Origin: Fidelibacterota bacterium
Lineage (GTDB): Bacteria; Fidelibacterota; UBA8477; JABMPR01
Direction of reading: 5' to 3'
Assembly: GCA_013203185.1 (NCBI GenBank)
Contig: JABMOS010000095.1
Coordinates: 1-52,221 of the forward strand
Length of the DNA: 52,221 nucleotides
Made by a program: the position numbers and the translations under genes. Each line of letters starts with the position of its first letter. Position 1 is the first letter of the stretch. Of this stretch, positions 38,493-48,923 are shown one piece after another. Under the pieces are notes generated by a model, which saw only the letters and a list, made by a program, of their open reading frames with translations, had not been told where the DNA came from and made no database searches.

Positions 38493-41400
38493 ATGAAAAA
38501 GCTAAGTCGTTTCATTCTGATTTTTTTAATTGGATCTCATTTTCTCTATTCTGGTACTTCTGGAAAATTAACAGGGCGTGTTTTAGATGGGAGTACCGGT
38601 GAACCCCTCATCGGTGTCAATGTATTTCTACCTTCCACTGGACAGGGTGCAGCTAGCGATATAGATGGCAATTATCTCATTCTCAATATTCCTCCAGGTG
38701 AATATAATTTGCATTGTTCCATGATAGGCTATTCTGAGCAGGTCGTTGAAAGCATACGCATTATGGTGGATCTCACCACAACTCAGGATGTGGAGATGAC
38801 ATTGAGCATCATCGAAGGGGATGTGGTCACAGTGACTGCAGATAGATCGATGATTCAGGCCGATATCACCCATGCCCAGGCCAATATCAGCTCAGCCGAG
38901 CTGGAAGCAATGCCTGTGGAATCCTTTCAGGCAGCAGTCTCCCTCCAGGCTGGTGTGGTAGTAGATGCAGGTGGTGGAATCCACATTCGTGGTGGACGGT
39001 CTTCTGAGGTTGCCTACCTCATTGATGGAATTCCCGTGACCAACTCTTATGGCCAGAATATGGGTGTCGGCATTGAAAATAATGCCATTCAGGAACTTCA
39101 GGTCATTTCCGGAACATTTAACGCAGAATATGGACAAGCTATGTCTGGTATTATCAATATTGTCACCAAAGATGGTAGTCTGGACAAATACGCAGGGCAA
39201 TTGAGCTATCGTTTTGGAAGGTACATTTCGACAGACCCTGAAATTTATATGGGATTAATACCAGGGGATATCGAATTAAAAGATGATTTGAATATCTCAA
39301 AAGTTGACATATTTGGATTCGACTCCAAAACCTTTACACCACAGGGCCGTCAGGATATACAATGGAGTCTCAGCGGGCCTGTTCCTGGACTTTCAAAAAA
39401 GACATCCTTTTTCACATCAGGTCGGTATGAAGATCTAGCTGGCCGTTTATACGGCGTCAGACGCTTCAAAACGGATTCATTCTCCTGGGATAGTGACAAT
39501 TCCATCGCCGTTGAAAATGGAGAGTTTTTCTCTGATTTCATTGATTATGGCGCTGATGGTTGTCCTGACGAATATGAAGATGGTGAAGGTGGCTGCTCAA
39601 ATACGCCACTGAATCTTGGCCCTGATCCCAATGGGGACAATTGGGATTTTCATCTCAACCCAAATGGGGGAGAAGGAAATCAGGTTAGAAATGCTGGCGA
39701 GGTGGGGAATGGAACATGGGATGGTGGGGATAGATTGTATTCTGTAGATCCAGATATTTTCATGGATCAGTCAACTGGGAGGTGGTACCGAGATACCAAC
39801 GGAAATGGCAGGTACGATTCTGACCTTGATGATCGGGTATCCAATCCCGAGTTAGCCTATGAAGATCTGGATGGCAATGGCCGTCTCAGTGGCGAATACT
39901 ATATCGACGGTGATGGGAATGGTGAGTGGACGAATAACAGAGGAGATAATGCTGTGGTGCCTCTCTATAATTCTACGAGCCTGAACTTGCAAGGCAAAGT
40001 AACCCATTTGTTTTCCCAGAGTTTGAAATTGTCCTTAAATGTCCTTTATGGGAGCAGCAGGACCTATAACAGCAACGCAATTGGTTGGAAATACACGCCT
40101 GATGGACGCGCGACTTCCTATGGAAATAATATGAATATTGGACTGGTATTACAGCACACTTTAAGCCCTGAAGCTTACTACTCGATCAAGGCGTCCATTC
40201 TTGGAAATTTTGGGCGTTCCTATTACAAAGATATCTATGATGTAAATTGGAATTCTCTCTTTCTCTCCAATATGTTTCGAGGCTCTGATTTTAATATGCC
40301 GGAACCACCCGACTATCTTGCAGAATCCCTGGACAACTATGAGAATGACAATAACATTCTGAGTGCATCTACAGGACAGAAATTCAATTTGGGAGGTATC
40401 TCCAAATACCATCTCTATCGCATCACCAGAACACAATTGCTAAAGTTTGATATGACCAATCAGATCAATAATATGCACCAAATTCAGGCTGGTTCTGAAT
40501 TCAAATATACCAGTATCTTTCGTAGGGATTTCTCCATACTTTACGATCCTGCAGAAGGATACTACACGCCTGAAATTCAAACACCGGATCAAACAGAGAC
40601 TACAACGAATTATAGCGAAATGGTCAAAAATCCATATGAATTCGCCTTCTATTTCCAGGACAAAATAGAAGTTGCCGACATGATTGTGAATGCTGGTGTG
40701 CGCTATGAAATATTTGAGCCAGATGGGCATACCTTGAACGATGTTGCTGACCCAAATCCTTATGCTCCCTTAAAATTAATCAACAGGTTTCATGACCTGG
40801 ATGGAGATGGATTGATCACCGAGGCTGAAGCCGTATCCTCAAATGCCAAAACCTATGATGATCGGCTGGAGTACTGGTTTAAGGATGCTTCCAAAAAGTA
40901 CCAGTTCAGCCCACGTCTGGCTATTGCGTATCCGATCACTGATAAAGGCGTTCTGCATTTTTCTTACGGTCATTTTTTCCAGATTCCCAGCTTTACCTAT
41001 TTATATATAAATCCTGATTTTGAAGTCCCTGTCGGTGGAGCTGTTGCATCAGCTACCATGGGAAATGCAGATCTAGAACCCCAGAAAACCGTCCAATACG
41101 AAGTGGGTTTTCAACAACAGTTTGGAGAGAATATAGGGGTTGATGTGACTGGTTTCTATAAGGATATCAGTAACCTGCTAGGATCTGAGATTCTAACAAC
41201 CTACACCAGCGAAGTCTACGGACGCTATATAAATCGAGACTATGGAAACGTCAAGGGGTTGACCATATCCCTGAACAAACGTTATTCAAATGGATTTTCT
41301 GCAAACCTGGATTACACATATAGTGTGGCTGAGGGAAATGCTTCTGATCCTCAGTCCGTATTCTGGGATGCCCAAAACAATCGTGAATCAGAAAAACAAC

Positions 41401-41840
41401 TGGTCTATCTGGATTGGGATCAACGCCACACTCTCAATGGAACGGTCCTATTCAAATTGCCTTACAAGGTAAATCTTAGCTTTATTGGAGAATACGGGTC
41501 GGGTTTACCCTACACTCCTGCAAATCCAGGACTTGCTGGCGGTGGATTTGAAAACAGTGCCCGGCGTCCCAAGCAAATCAACCTTGATATGCGCATCACA
41601 AAATCTCTCATGTTTGCAGGCAGAGAGTTGAGTTTCTCCGCCAATATCTATAATCTTCTGGATATTCGAAATGAGGTGACTGTTTATACTGACACAGGTA
41701 GATCCGGTTACTCTTTGATTCCAACTTACACAGCAGAGGACCTAAATTGGAGGTATAACACACTGAGTGAATATTTGAATCGCCCAGGTAATTATTCATC
41801 GCCACGCCAGATTCGTGTTGGCATTTCAACCTCACTGTGA
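38493..41840 (+). CDS. TonB-dependent receptor with carboxypeptidase-regulatory-like domain and Cys/Asp-rich insert (cassette D)
   Basis: GKLTGRVLDGSTGEPLIGVNVFLPSTGQGAASDIDGNYLI; FNAEYGQAMSGIINIVTKDGS; 1115 aa, paralogue of 29004-32555. Confidence 0.92.
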   Translation: MKKLSRFILIFLIGSHFLYSGTSGKLTGRVLDGSTGEPLIGVNVFLPSTGQGAASDIDGNYLILNIPPGEYNLHCSMIGYSEQVVESIRIMVDLTTTQDVEMTLSIIEGDVVTVTADRSMIQADITHAQANISSAELEAMPVESFQAAVSLQAGVVVDAGGGIHIRGGRSSEVAYLIDGIPVTNSYGQNMGVGIENNAIQELQVISGTFNAEYGQAMSGIINIVTKDGSLDKYAGQLSYRFGRYISTDPEIYMGLIPGDIELKDDLNISKVDIFGFDSKTFTPQGRQDIQWSLSGPVPGLSKKTSFFTSGRYEDLAGRLYGVRRFKTDSFSWDSDNSIAVENGEFFSDFIDYGADGCPDEYEDGEGGCSNTPLNLGPDPNGDNWDFHLNPNGGEGNQVRNAGEVGNGTWDGGDRLYSVDPDIFMDQSTGRWYRDTNGNGRYDSDLDDRVSNPELAYEDLDGNGRLSGEYYIDGDGNGEWTNNRGDNAVVPLYNSTSLNLQGKVTHLFSQSLKLSLNVLYGSSRTYNSNAIGWKYTPDGRATSYGNNMNIGLVLQHTLSPEAYYSIKASILGNFGRSYYKDIYDVNWNSLFLSNMFRGSDFNMPEPPDYLAESLDNYENDNNILSASTGQKFNLGGISKYHLYRITRTQLLKFDMTNQINNMHQIQAGSEFKYTSIFRRDFSILYDPAEGYYTPEIQTPDQTETTTNYSEMVKNPYEFAFYFQDKIEVADMIVNAGVRYEIFEPDGHTLNDVADPNPYAPLKLINRFHDLDGDGLITEAEAVSSNAKTYDDRLEYWFKDASKKYQFSPRLAIAYPITDKGVLHFSYGHFFQIPSFTYLYINPDFEVPVGGAVASATMGNADLEPQKTVQYEVGFQQQFGENIGVDVTGFYKDISNLLGSEILTTYTSEVYGRYINRDYGNVKGLTISLNKRYSNGFSANLDYTYSVAEGNASDPQSVFWDAQNNRESEKQLVYLDWDQRHTLNGTVLFKLPYKVNLSFIGEYGSGLPYTPANPGLAGGGFENSARRPKQINLDMRITKSLMFAGRELSFSANIYNLLDIRNEVTVYTDTGRSGYSLIPTYTAEDLNWRYNTLSEYLNRPGNYSSPRQIRVGISTSL

Positions 41841-41854
41841 GATAGGACGATTCT

Positions 41855-44800
41855 ATGAAATTCAGAAATATTATTATAACGACCATATCTCTTTTAGTGG
41901 CTAGTCCTTCAATTCTGAGTGCAGCCAGCCCAAGCAAAAGTGATTTTGCCAATCAGAAACATCTGAGAAAAAATGCTGCGCTTGGTGCAGATGATAATAA
42001 TCATGCTGGCCGTCGTATCGGTATTCACAGCGGAAATAAAATCTTCACCCGGTTCACAAATTACGGCGGTATTGCAGATTACACCGTGCCGGGGAGATTT
42101 GATAGTGGCATTTATCCTATTGGAAGTGGACGATCATACCTGGCTGAATTTTCACCCATTGTGGCAGCGGAAACAGCAAATGCTAAAAGTGGTGCCCCTG
42201 CCCATATAATCAGCGAAGGAACGCCTGTAATTGCAGATAAACCTTCTGGTTCAAATTACCTCTGGCAATTCGAACCTATACTTGGGTATGCAAACAACAA
42301 TGATTCGCTAATCGCAATGAGCGATGATTCTCTCTCATGGCCGGATAGTTGGGCCGATCTCCCGTCTGATTGGGACGGAACCTGGGCTGGTCAATATGGC
42401 AAGTATAGTCGGGCCGATCAAGAAAGCTACTTCCACATGGATGATTTTAACAATGACGAATTTAGCCATTATCCAATCCTTGTGGATCCGGAAGTTCATT
42501 TTTGTGAAATTGTAGAGATTGATGACTCTGATTCCAATGACTATGGAATATTAACAGATATGACGACCTCATTCGCAGGTCTTGTGCGAGATGTTGATCG
42601 TGCTACTGCATTGTCATCCAGGGATGGTAGACGCCCTGATGTAATAAGAATACTCGATGATGATGAAAATATGAACAATGATAAATGGTACGAGATTGAA
42701 TCAATCTTAAATGACAACCAAATTTTAGTAAAAGCTTTTCTAAATGGAGCAGCGCCCTTGCCTGCTGGTAGCGAATATCTCATATACGATGGCTTTAAAC
42801 GAGGCGTGGGAGTGGATGTGGCAGCACGAGGGTATCAATGGGCACACCCAGCAGCCGAAGATATTTTAATTTTCACCTACTGGATTCGGAATATCAGTTC
42901 CTGGGATTACCAGAAATTTATTTTTGGCATGTATGGTGATGCTGATGTTGGTGACGCTAGTCCTGTTTCTGAACATCATCATGACGATGCCTGGTTTGAT
43001 ACAATGAATGATATTGTGTATCAATGGGATACTGATTTGTGGTCCCAAAATCATGGTGGCTATGTACCGGCATATTTTGGGTGGAAATATCTGGAATCTC
43101 CTGGAAATCCCCTTGATGGATTGGACAATGATGAAGATGGCATGATCGATGAGCGCCAGGATGATGGGATTGATAATGATGGTGATTGGGATCCCTATCT
43201 TGATGATACTGGTTCTGATGGCATAGGACCCAATTTTGGTGAATACTCTGGTCCAGATAGTGATGGTACTGAGGGGAATGGTGTCCCCGATGCTGGAGAG
43301 CCAAATTTTGAATATACCGATAATGATGAATCAGATCAGATCGGGCTCACAAGTTTTACCGCTGGCCCTTGGCCTGGTATTGACCTGACCAGAGATGGTG
43401 ACTCGTGGGACAAGTTGACGCCAGGATCATTCACCAATATTTTACAGAATGTAGATTTGACATTTATGTATGGGTCAGCCTATTTTGAACTACCTCAACA
43501 AGAGGAGCGCAAATTCGCCGTAGCCCTCATTTTTGGAAACGATTATGAAGACATCCTCCGGAATTCAAAAACGATGCAACAAATTTACGATAGCGATTAT
43601 AATTTTGCTAAACCGCCAAATCTGCCCAGTGTCACTGTGGTTCCAGGAGATGGCGCTGTGACCCTATACTGGGATGATAAAGCCGAATATAGCGTCGATC
43701 CTATTTATGGAATGGATTTCGAAGGTTATCGTATTTATCGTGCCACAGATCCTGCGTTCAACGAAGTGTGGAATATTACCGATACCTATGGCAATCAGAC
43801 TTTTAACAAACCCATAGCTCAGTTTGATGTTATTGATGGGCTCGTTGGACCACATCCCTATGGTCTCAACGGAATCCATCTGGATATGGGAACGGACACT
43901 GGCTTGAGACATTCCTGGACGGATACAACCGTAGTGAATGGACAAAGATACTATTATGCTGTGGTCTCGTATGACTTCGGCTATGACTATGATTTTTATG
44001 AGAGGGGTATATCCAACATTGATCTTCGACCACCCATCACACCCTCAGAGTGTACCAAGCGGATTGAAATCAATGCCTCAGGAAATGCAGTTGATTTTGC
44101 CATTAATACGGTAGAAGTAACACCCAATGCTCCAGCCATGGCATACATCGCTCCGGAAATTATTGCCGATGCCACTACCACCCTAGGAACTGGAAAACTG
44201 GAGGTGGAGGTTGTTGACCCCTCGAAGATTAAAAATAATGACCAATATCAGATTAGCTTTCGTGATTGGTCAGAGGATGGGATTGACAATGATGGGGACT
44301 GGCGTACGTGGACTGATGATTCGACACGAATCACTTTGAGCTCAACTTTGGATATGTTGATCGCACCAAATGCAGATACCCTTGATGTCAATCTTCCAGG
44401 TTCCCATGTGGTGAATGGGATAACTGCCACAACAACTCGTTTCTCTTTTAACGCGTTTGTATTCTTTACCACCTTTGTTGATACAGAAACAGTTTCTACG
44501 CCCGACACGACATATTTAAGGCATTTTGTTGAGATCCCCGATACCAGCTTTATTCTGCCACCTACCGTGGGAATTTGGGACGGTTGGGAACCACTTTATA
44601 GTGATGTGGGTTCAGATGGCTGCGATGATGCCTTTGAAACGGGTAATCCCAATAATCCCTGTTCAGAGCTTGCCTTGAATCTAGGGGGAGATCCCAATAA
44701 CGATAATTGGAATCCCGATACAAACCCAAATGGAACCCAGGCCAATGCCAAGCCTGACTTGGGTGAGCCAAACTTCGAGACCAACGATGTGGACGAACTG

Positions 44801-46669
44801 TCTCGCAAAACGACCTCGTTTCAATTGGATAACTTGACCACAGGGCAGGTGTTGCTCCGTGATCAAACAGATTTCAGTGGTGAGAACAGAGGCGTTGTCA
44901 CTGAGGGAATCCGGGTAAATGTGAGCAATGATGAAGTTGCTTTGTTAGAGGGTGAATCTGGTTGGATGACCCCTGGATTGAACTTCATAACATATATTAC
45001 ACCAGAAAAATATAATACTCTGGGATATAAATCTGTGCCCTTTGACTATCTTTTAACCATCGATTCCCAGGTTACTGATACTTCAATAAACAATAAACCA
45101 GTTACTTACCATCTGGAAGATTTGACCAATCAAAAACCCGTGGATTTCGTTCTTTCCACCACAATAAATGATACGCTTCTACGCTCTGGATCTTTAATGT
45201 ATCCAATTATTGAAGCAAGCGGTGAGAGATACGTAACGTGGAGATTCAATCATCGTAGCAAGGTGGGCGATATAAATGCAATTACCCAATGGGATGATTT
45301 GGTCATATTTGCTACGGCCAGTAGTGGTATTGGTGTGTATGATGGTAGTACTTGGACAAATCTGACCATGGAAACTGGTCTCATTTCGAATACCATCTAT
45401 GCACTTGAATTTAGTCAGGCTGGGAACCTTATGGTAGGAACAGCCGGTGGTCTCAATGTGCATTCAGACTATGGCTGGCAAACCTATGCAATTGACCTGG
45501 ATCCTGTCGGATTCAATGCAGAAGAAGTCAAGTATGACTGGCTCAGTTTTGAAGATATTCTTGAAGACTCTGAGGGCATTTTATGGTCAATCTCAAACAA
45601 AGGATTGTTTCGTTGGGACTGGCATCGAACCAGCATCGCTCATATCTGGTCCGAAAATGCCATTACAACAATGGATTTCCAGGCAGATACTTTCGCCACA
45701 TTTGAGAGCGATACTCTCATGACAGGAATAATTCAAAACGAATCCATCGATTTATTGGATCTAGGCTCTGGTACAATCGTAGTCGGAACAAAATCTGATG
45801 GATTAGAATTTTTTAACTCTTCTACGAGTTCATTTTGGTATCTGAATGAAGATAACTCAGACTTACCAGATGATAAAATTCTATCTATGTTTCATAAAGG
45901 TGATAGCCTCTACATAGGAACGCAGCAGGGTCTTGCCATCTACGATTTAGTGGACAGTCTGGTGGTCTATGCCAATAAGGATAGTCTCCTGGATAGGAAA
46001 ATCGTTGAAGTATTTGTGGGGTCAGACAGCCGGATACATGTCTCGACTAGGAATGGTTACAACGTCATTGATTTCTCCATCACTGAGGGTTCTCAGTATA
46101 TGGCTTACACAAACACAAATGTGCCTGCCTTTGGAACGAAGAAGGTACAATCAGTTCTCCAGTTAGAGGATGGAACCATCTGGGTGGGCAGTGATTTATC
46201 TGTAGCTCGTTTTAAGGACGATACGTGGCAAAATTGGGAGCCTAAGGCAGGCGATCAGCTTATTGTCAAGTCGCGTAAGCCATTCTCAGCCAACGATGTG
46301 CTGAATTTCACAGTCACTGGTGCAAATATTGATGTCGATGCTCCTTCAAGCCTCCTTGAAGATATCTCAGTCGTACCAAATCCCTATGTGGTGACAGCAT
46401 CCTGGGAACCTCAACACCTGTTTGATTCCGGTCGAGGTATTCGCAAGATTGATTTTATTAATCTGCCGCCAGAATGTACAATCAGTATTTATACCATCAG
46501 TGGTAAGTTTGTCAATTCCATTGAGCATAATTCTGAAATTTGGGATGGAGCTGAATCCTGGAATCTCCTCTCACGAGATGGATTGGAAATTGCCTATGGC
46601 ATTTATCTATACCATATAGATGCTCCAGGTATTGGCAGTCATGTTAGCAAATTTGCTGTGATTAAGTAG
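41855..46669 (+). CDS. Very large secreted cassette partner, paralogue of 32569-37314 (cassette D)
   Basis: PNLPSVTVVPGDGAVTLYWDDKAE; propeller repeats IGVYDGSTWTNL, GTQQGLAIYDLVDS, IWVGSDLSVARFKDDTWQNW; tail VVPNPYVVTASWE...FINLPPECTISIYTISGKFVNSIEH...KFAVIK. Confidence 0.82.
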   Translation: MKFRNIIITTISLLVASPSILSAASPSKSDFANQKHLRKNAALGADDNNHAGRRIGIHSGNKIFTRFTNYGGIADYTVPGRFDSGIYPIGSGRSYLAEFSPIVAAETANAKSGAPAHIISEGTPVIADKPSGSNYLWQFEPILGYANNNDSLIAMSDDSLSWPDSWADLPSDWDGTWAGQYGKYSRADQESYFHMDDFNNDEFSHYPILVDPEVHFCEIVEIDDSDSNDYGILTDMTTSFAGLVRDVDRATALSSRDGRRPDVIRILDDDENMNNDKWYEIESILNDNQILVKAFLNGAAPLPAGSEYLIYDGFKRGVGVDVAARGYQWAHPAAEDILIFTYWIRNISSWDYQKFIFGMYGDADVGDASPVSEHHHDDAWFDTMNDIVYQWDTDLWSQNHGGYVPAYFGWKYLESPGNPLDGLDNDEDGMIDERQDDGIDNDGDWDPYLDDTGSDGIGPNFGEYSGPDSDGTEGNGVPDAGEPNFEYTDNDESDQIGLTSFTAGPWPGIDLTRDGDSWDKLTPGSFTNILQNVDLTFMYGSAYFELPQQEERKFAVALIFGNDYEDILRNSKTMQQIYDSDYNFAKPPNLPSVTVVPGDGAVTLYWDDKAEYSVDPIYGMDFEGYRIYRATDPAFNEVWNITDTYGNQTFNKPIAQFDVIDGLVGPHPYGLNGIHLDMGTDTGLRHSWTDTTVVNGQRYYYAVVSYDFGYDYDFYERGISNIDLRPPITPSECTKRIEINASGNAVDFAINTVEVTPNAPAMAYIAPEIIADATTTLGTGKLEVEVVDPSKIKNNDQYQISFRDWSEDGIDNDGDWRTWTDDSTRITLSSTLDMLIAPNADTLDVNLPGSHVVNGITATTTRFSFNAFVFFTTFVDTETVSTPDTTYLRHFVEIPDTSFILPPTVGIWDGWEPLYSDVGSDGCDDAFETGNPNNPCSELALNLGGDPNNDNWNPDTNPNGTQANAKPDLGEPNFETNDVDELSRKTTSFQLDNLTTGQVLLRDQTDFSGENRGVVTEGIRVNVSNDEVALLEGESGWMTPGLNFITYITPEKYNTLGYKSVPFDYLLTIDSQVTDTSINNKPVTYHLEDLTNQKPVDFVLSTTINDTLLRSGSLMYPIIEASGERYVTWRFNHRSKVGDINAITQWDDLVIFATASSGIGVYDGSTWTNLTMETGLISNTIYALEFSQAGNLMVGTAGGLNVHSDYGWQTYAIDLDPVGFNAEEVKYDWLSFEDILEDSEGILWSISNKGLFRWDWHRTSIAHIWSENAITTMDFQADTFATFESDTLMTGIIQNESIDLLDLGSGTIVVGTKSDGLEFFNSSTSSFWYLNEDNSDLPDDKILSMFHKGDSLYIGTQQGLAIYDLVDSLVVYANKDSLLDRKIVEVFVGSDSRIHVSTRNGYNVIDFSITEGSQYMAYTNTNVPAFGTKKVQSVLQLEDGTIWVGSDLSVARFKDDTWQNWEPKAGDQLIVKSRKPFSANDVLNFTVTGANIDVDAPSSLLEDISVVPNPYVVTASWEPQHLFDSGRGIRKIDFINLPPECTISIYTISGKFVNSIEHNSEIWDGAESWNLLSRDGLEIAYGIYLYHIDAPGIGSHVSKFAVIK

Positions 46670-46678
46670 GAGGTTGAT

Positions 46679-47719
46679 ATGAAACTATCAAGAAATACAA
46701 TTCGTATAGCTATCATCTTCCTGGTATTGGCTTCCACCACCCAGGCAGTCTCTAAAAGAGGTACCACTGCTGCTTCCTTCCTGGAAATTGGGATTGGAGC
46801 CAGGGGAACGGCTATGGGGAATGCCTATGTAGCTGTCGTGGACGATGTCAATTCTCTATACTGGAATCCAGGTGGACTAGCCCTCATGAAAAAGAGCGAG
46901 GTTAGTTTTATTCAGACCAACTGGCTGGCAGGTATCAGCTTTAATAATGTTTCTGGAGCCTTCCCCATGGGGAATCTGGGAACTGTTGGCTTCGCGCTTA
47001 CCAGCATAGCTATCGAAGAAATGGATGTGACTACCGTAGATCAACCTGACGGTACTGGAGAACGCTTTGGGGCTTCAGATTTATCTGCGACTCTGGGGTG
47101 GGGTAGAAAATTCACAGATCGATTCTCTTTTGGCGCAAACGTGAAATATATCGAAGAGCGCATATGGCATATGAAAGCCAGCTCGGTTGCAGTAGATTTG
47201 GGAACCACTTTTAAAACCCAGTTCAGGGATCTGAAAGTTGGAATGAGTGTTTCTAACTTTGGTGGCAAAATGCAGCTAAAGGGAGACGATACACTCATCG
47301 AAGTTGATGTCGCTCCTGATCAAGAAGGCAACAACTCACGTATCAATGCCCATCTGGATACTGATTACTGGTCCCTGCCTCTGACTTTTAGAGTTGGATT
47401 GGCTGCCGATGTATTGAGAATTCCACATGGAAAACTGACCCTGGCTGTTGATGCCGCCCATCCCAATAACTATTCCGAAAGTATCAGTGTTGGGGGAGAA
47501 TTCAACCTCATGGATTTGGCATTCCTAAGAGCGGGTCAGACTTTTTATCTTGATGATGTGGATGAAGACGGAAACGCCCTCGCTCCAGAAGGTTTCAGTG
47601 TAGGTGGGGGTGTAAACCTTCTCATAGCCCGAAACCTGCGCTTTAAACTGGATCTAGCATATGGCGATTGGGGAATACTCAGTGATACTCGTCGTTTCAG
47701 TTTAAGTTTGGAATTTTAA
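46679..47719 (+). CDS. PorV/PorQ-like outer-membrane beta-barrel protein (cassette D)
   Basis: KRGTTAASFLEIGIGARGTAMGNAYVAVVDDVNSLYWNPGGLA; RBS taggagg; C-terminal LSLEF. Confidence 0.88.
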   Translation: MKLSRNTIRIAIIFLVLASTTQAVSKRGTTAASFLEIGIGARGTAMGNAYVAVVDDVNSLYWNPGGLALMKKSEVSFIQTNWLAGISFNNVSGAFPMGNLGTVGFALTSIAIEEMDVTTVDQPDGTGERFGASDLSATLGWGRKFTDRFSFGANVKYIEERIWHMKASSVAVDLGTTFKTQFRDLKVGMSVSNFGGKMQLKGDDTLIEVDVAPDQEGNNSRINAHLDTDYWSLPLTFRVGLAADVLRIPHGKLTLAVDAAHPNNYSESISVGGEFNLMDLAFLRAGQTFYLDDVDEDGNALAPEGFSVGGGVNLLIARNLRFKLDLAYGDWGILSDTRRFSLSLEF

Positions 47720-47771
47720 CCCGGAGTTTTCATCTTTTGACTGTACATTGTTGAAAGAAAGAAGGAAGTCA

Positions 47772-48923
47772 ATGAAGGTAATTAAAACGTCCGTTTTAGC
47801 TGTTCTCATATTGCTCGTGGGATCCATATCTGCATCACAGGTTGATCAATTAATCGAAATCAATGATGCAGCTGAATCCTGGATTTCATTAAATGGACGA
47901 CCTTTGTATTATACTTCAAGTAAATCTCAGTATATGGTTGATAATCAATCGATTAGAGAAATGACTACCTATAGTCAAAAGGCAAAAATAAGTGTATCAC
48001 CAGATGGGGATTATCGCTTGATTTCAATGCTTCAAGATCTAGGCGAAATTAAAAATGGGAAGCGACACTCCGATTATTTTATCCTCGATGATCAAAACGA
48101 TTTGCAGTATACAGTAAATCTTGGCACCGATTCTGATCTCAAACCGCTTGTTGCTGCGATTTCTGATAATGGCGTCCTGGCCCTAGTCGATCCTGTCAAG
48201 GCATTGATATATTTCTATACCGCAGGTAACCTTGTCGCTGAAGGTCAGCTATTCAAGGATGATGGTGAGATGAGTTTGGAACGCAATGTTCTCATGCAAT
48301 GGGTTGGGGATAAATGCTACATTCTGCTTGAACGTCCAGGGTTTAATGGGGGACCTGCTGGAAAGTCTCTATTTATCAGTATCAAATCAGACGGCCGGGG
48401 CCAGAAAACTTCCTATTTGCCATTCACTTATCTCCAGGATTTTGTGTTTCAGAAACAACGCTTTTTTGCCAGTGGATATGACTATTCTCCTGCTGTAAAA
48501 GAGATGAAACCCTTGATCATTGAGCTGTCTGCTGAAGGAGAAGTACTTTGGAATAATGAAAATTATGGACATGAACTATTTTTATCCCCCAATGGCTTAT
48601 ATCTGGCAGCTTTGAGTAGCCATGAATTTATCCAGGTATTTGAATTAGGTCCCCAGCGGGTCCAGAAAGTCAATTTTCCCAATGCCAATAAAGTATGTTT
48701 GGGTCTTTCGGTCAATAACCGTGGTGAAGTGGCGGTCATCCGAGTTTCCGCTGATTTCTTTGCCAAGCGAAATACCCACTTCTCCCAGATCTTTTTTCCC
48801 CAGACGGGAAATTCAACTGATATTCAGATAGACCCTCGTTATCCCCGGTTATTCAAGATTGATACTAACGGAGACCGCTTTTTTATCGGTACGAACTATG
48901 AATGGCTAGAAGTCAGCCCGTAA
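47772..48923 (+). CDS. Secreted protein of unknown function, possibly beta-propeller
   Basis: ATG 47772 begins signal peptide MKVIKTSVLAVLILLVGSISAS; repeated LxxISDNGxLALV / LSxNGLYLAALSS-like segments. Confidence 0.6.
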   Translation: MKVIKTSVLAVLILLVGSISASQVDQLIEINDAAESWISLNGRPLYYTSSKSQYMVDNQSIREMTTYSQKAKISVSPDGDYRLISMLQDLGEIKNGKRHSDYFILDDQNDLQYTVNLGTDSDLKPLVAAISDNGVLALVDPVKALIYFYTAGNLVAEGQLFKDDGEMSLERNVLMQWVGDKCYILLERPGFNGGPAGKSLFISIKSDGRGQKTSYLPFTYLQDFVFQKQRFFASGYDYSPAVKEMKPLIIELSAEGEVLWNNENYGHELFLSPNGLYLAALSSHEFIQVFELGPQRVQKVNFPNANKVCLGLSVNNRGEVAVIRVSADFFAKRNTHFSQIFFPQTGNSTDIQIDPRYPRLFKIDTNGDRFFIGTNYEWLEVSP

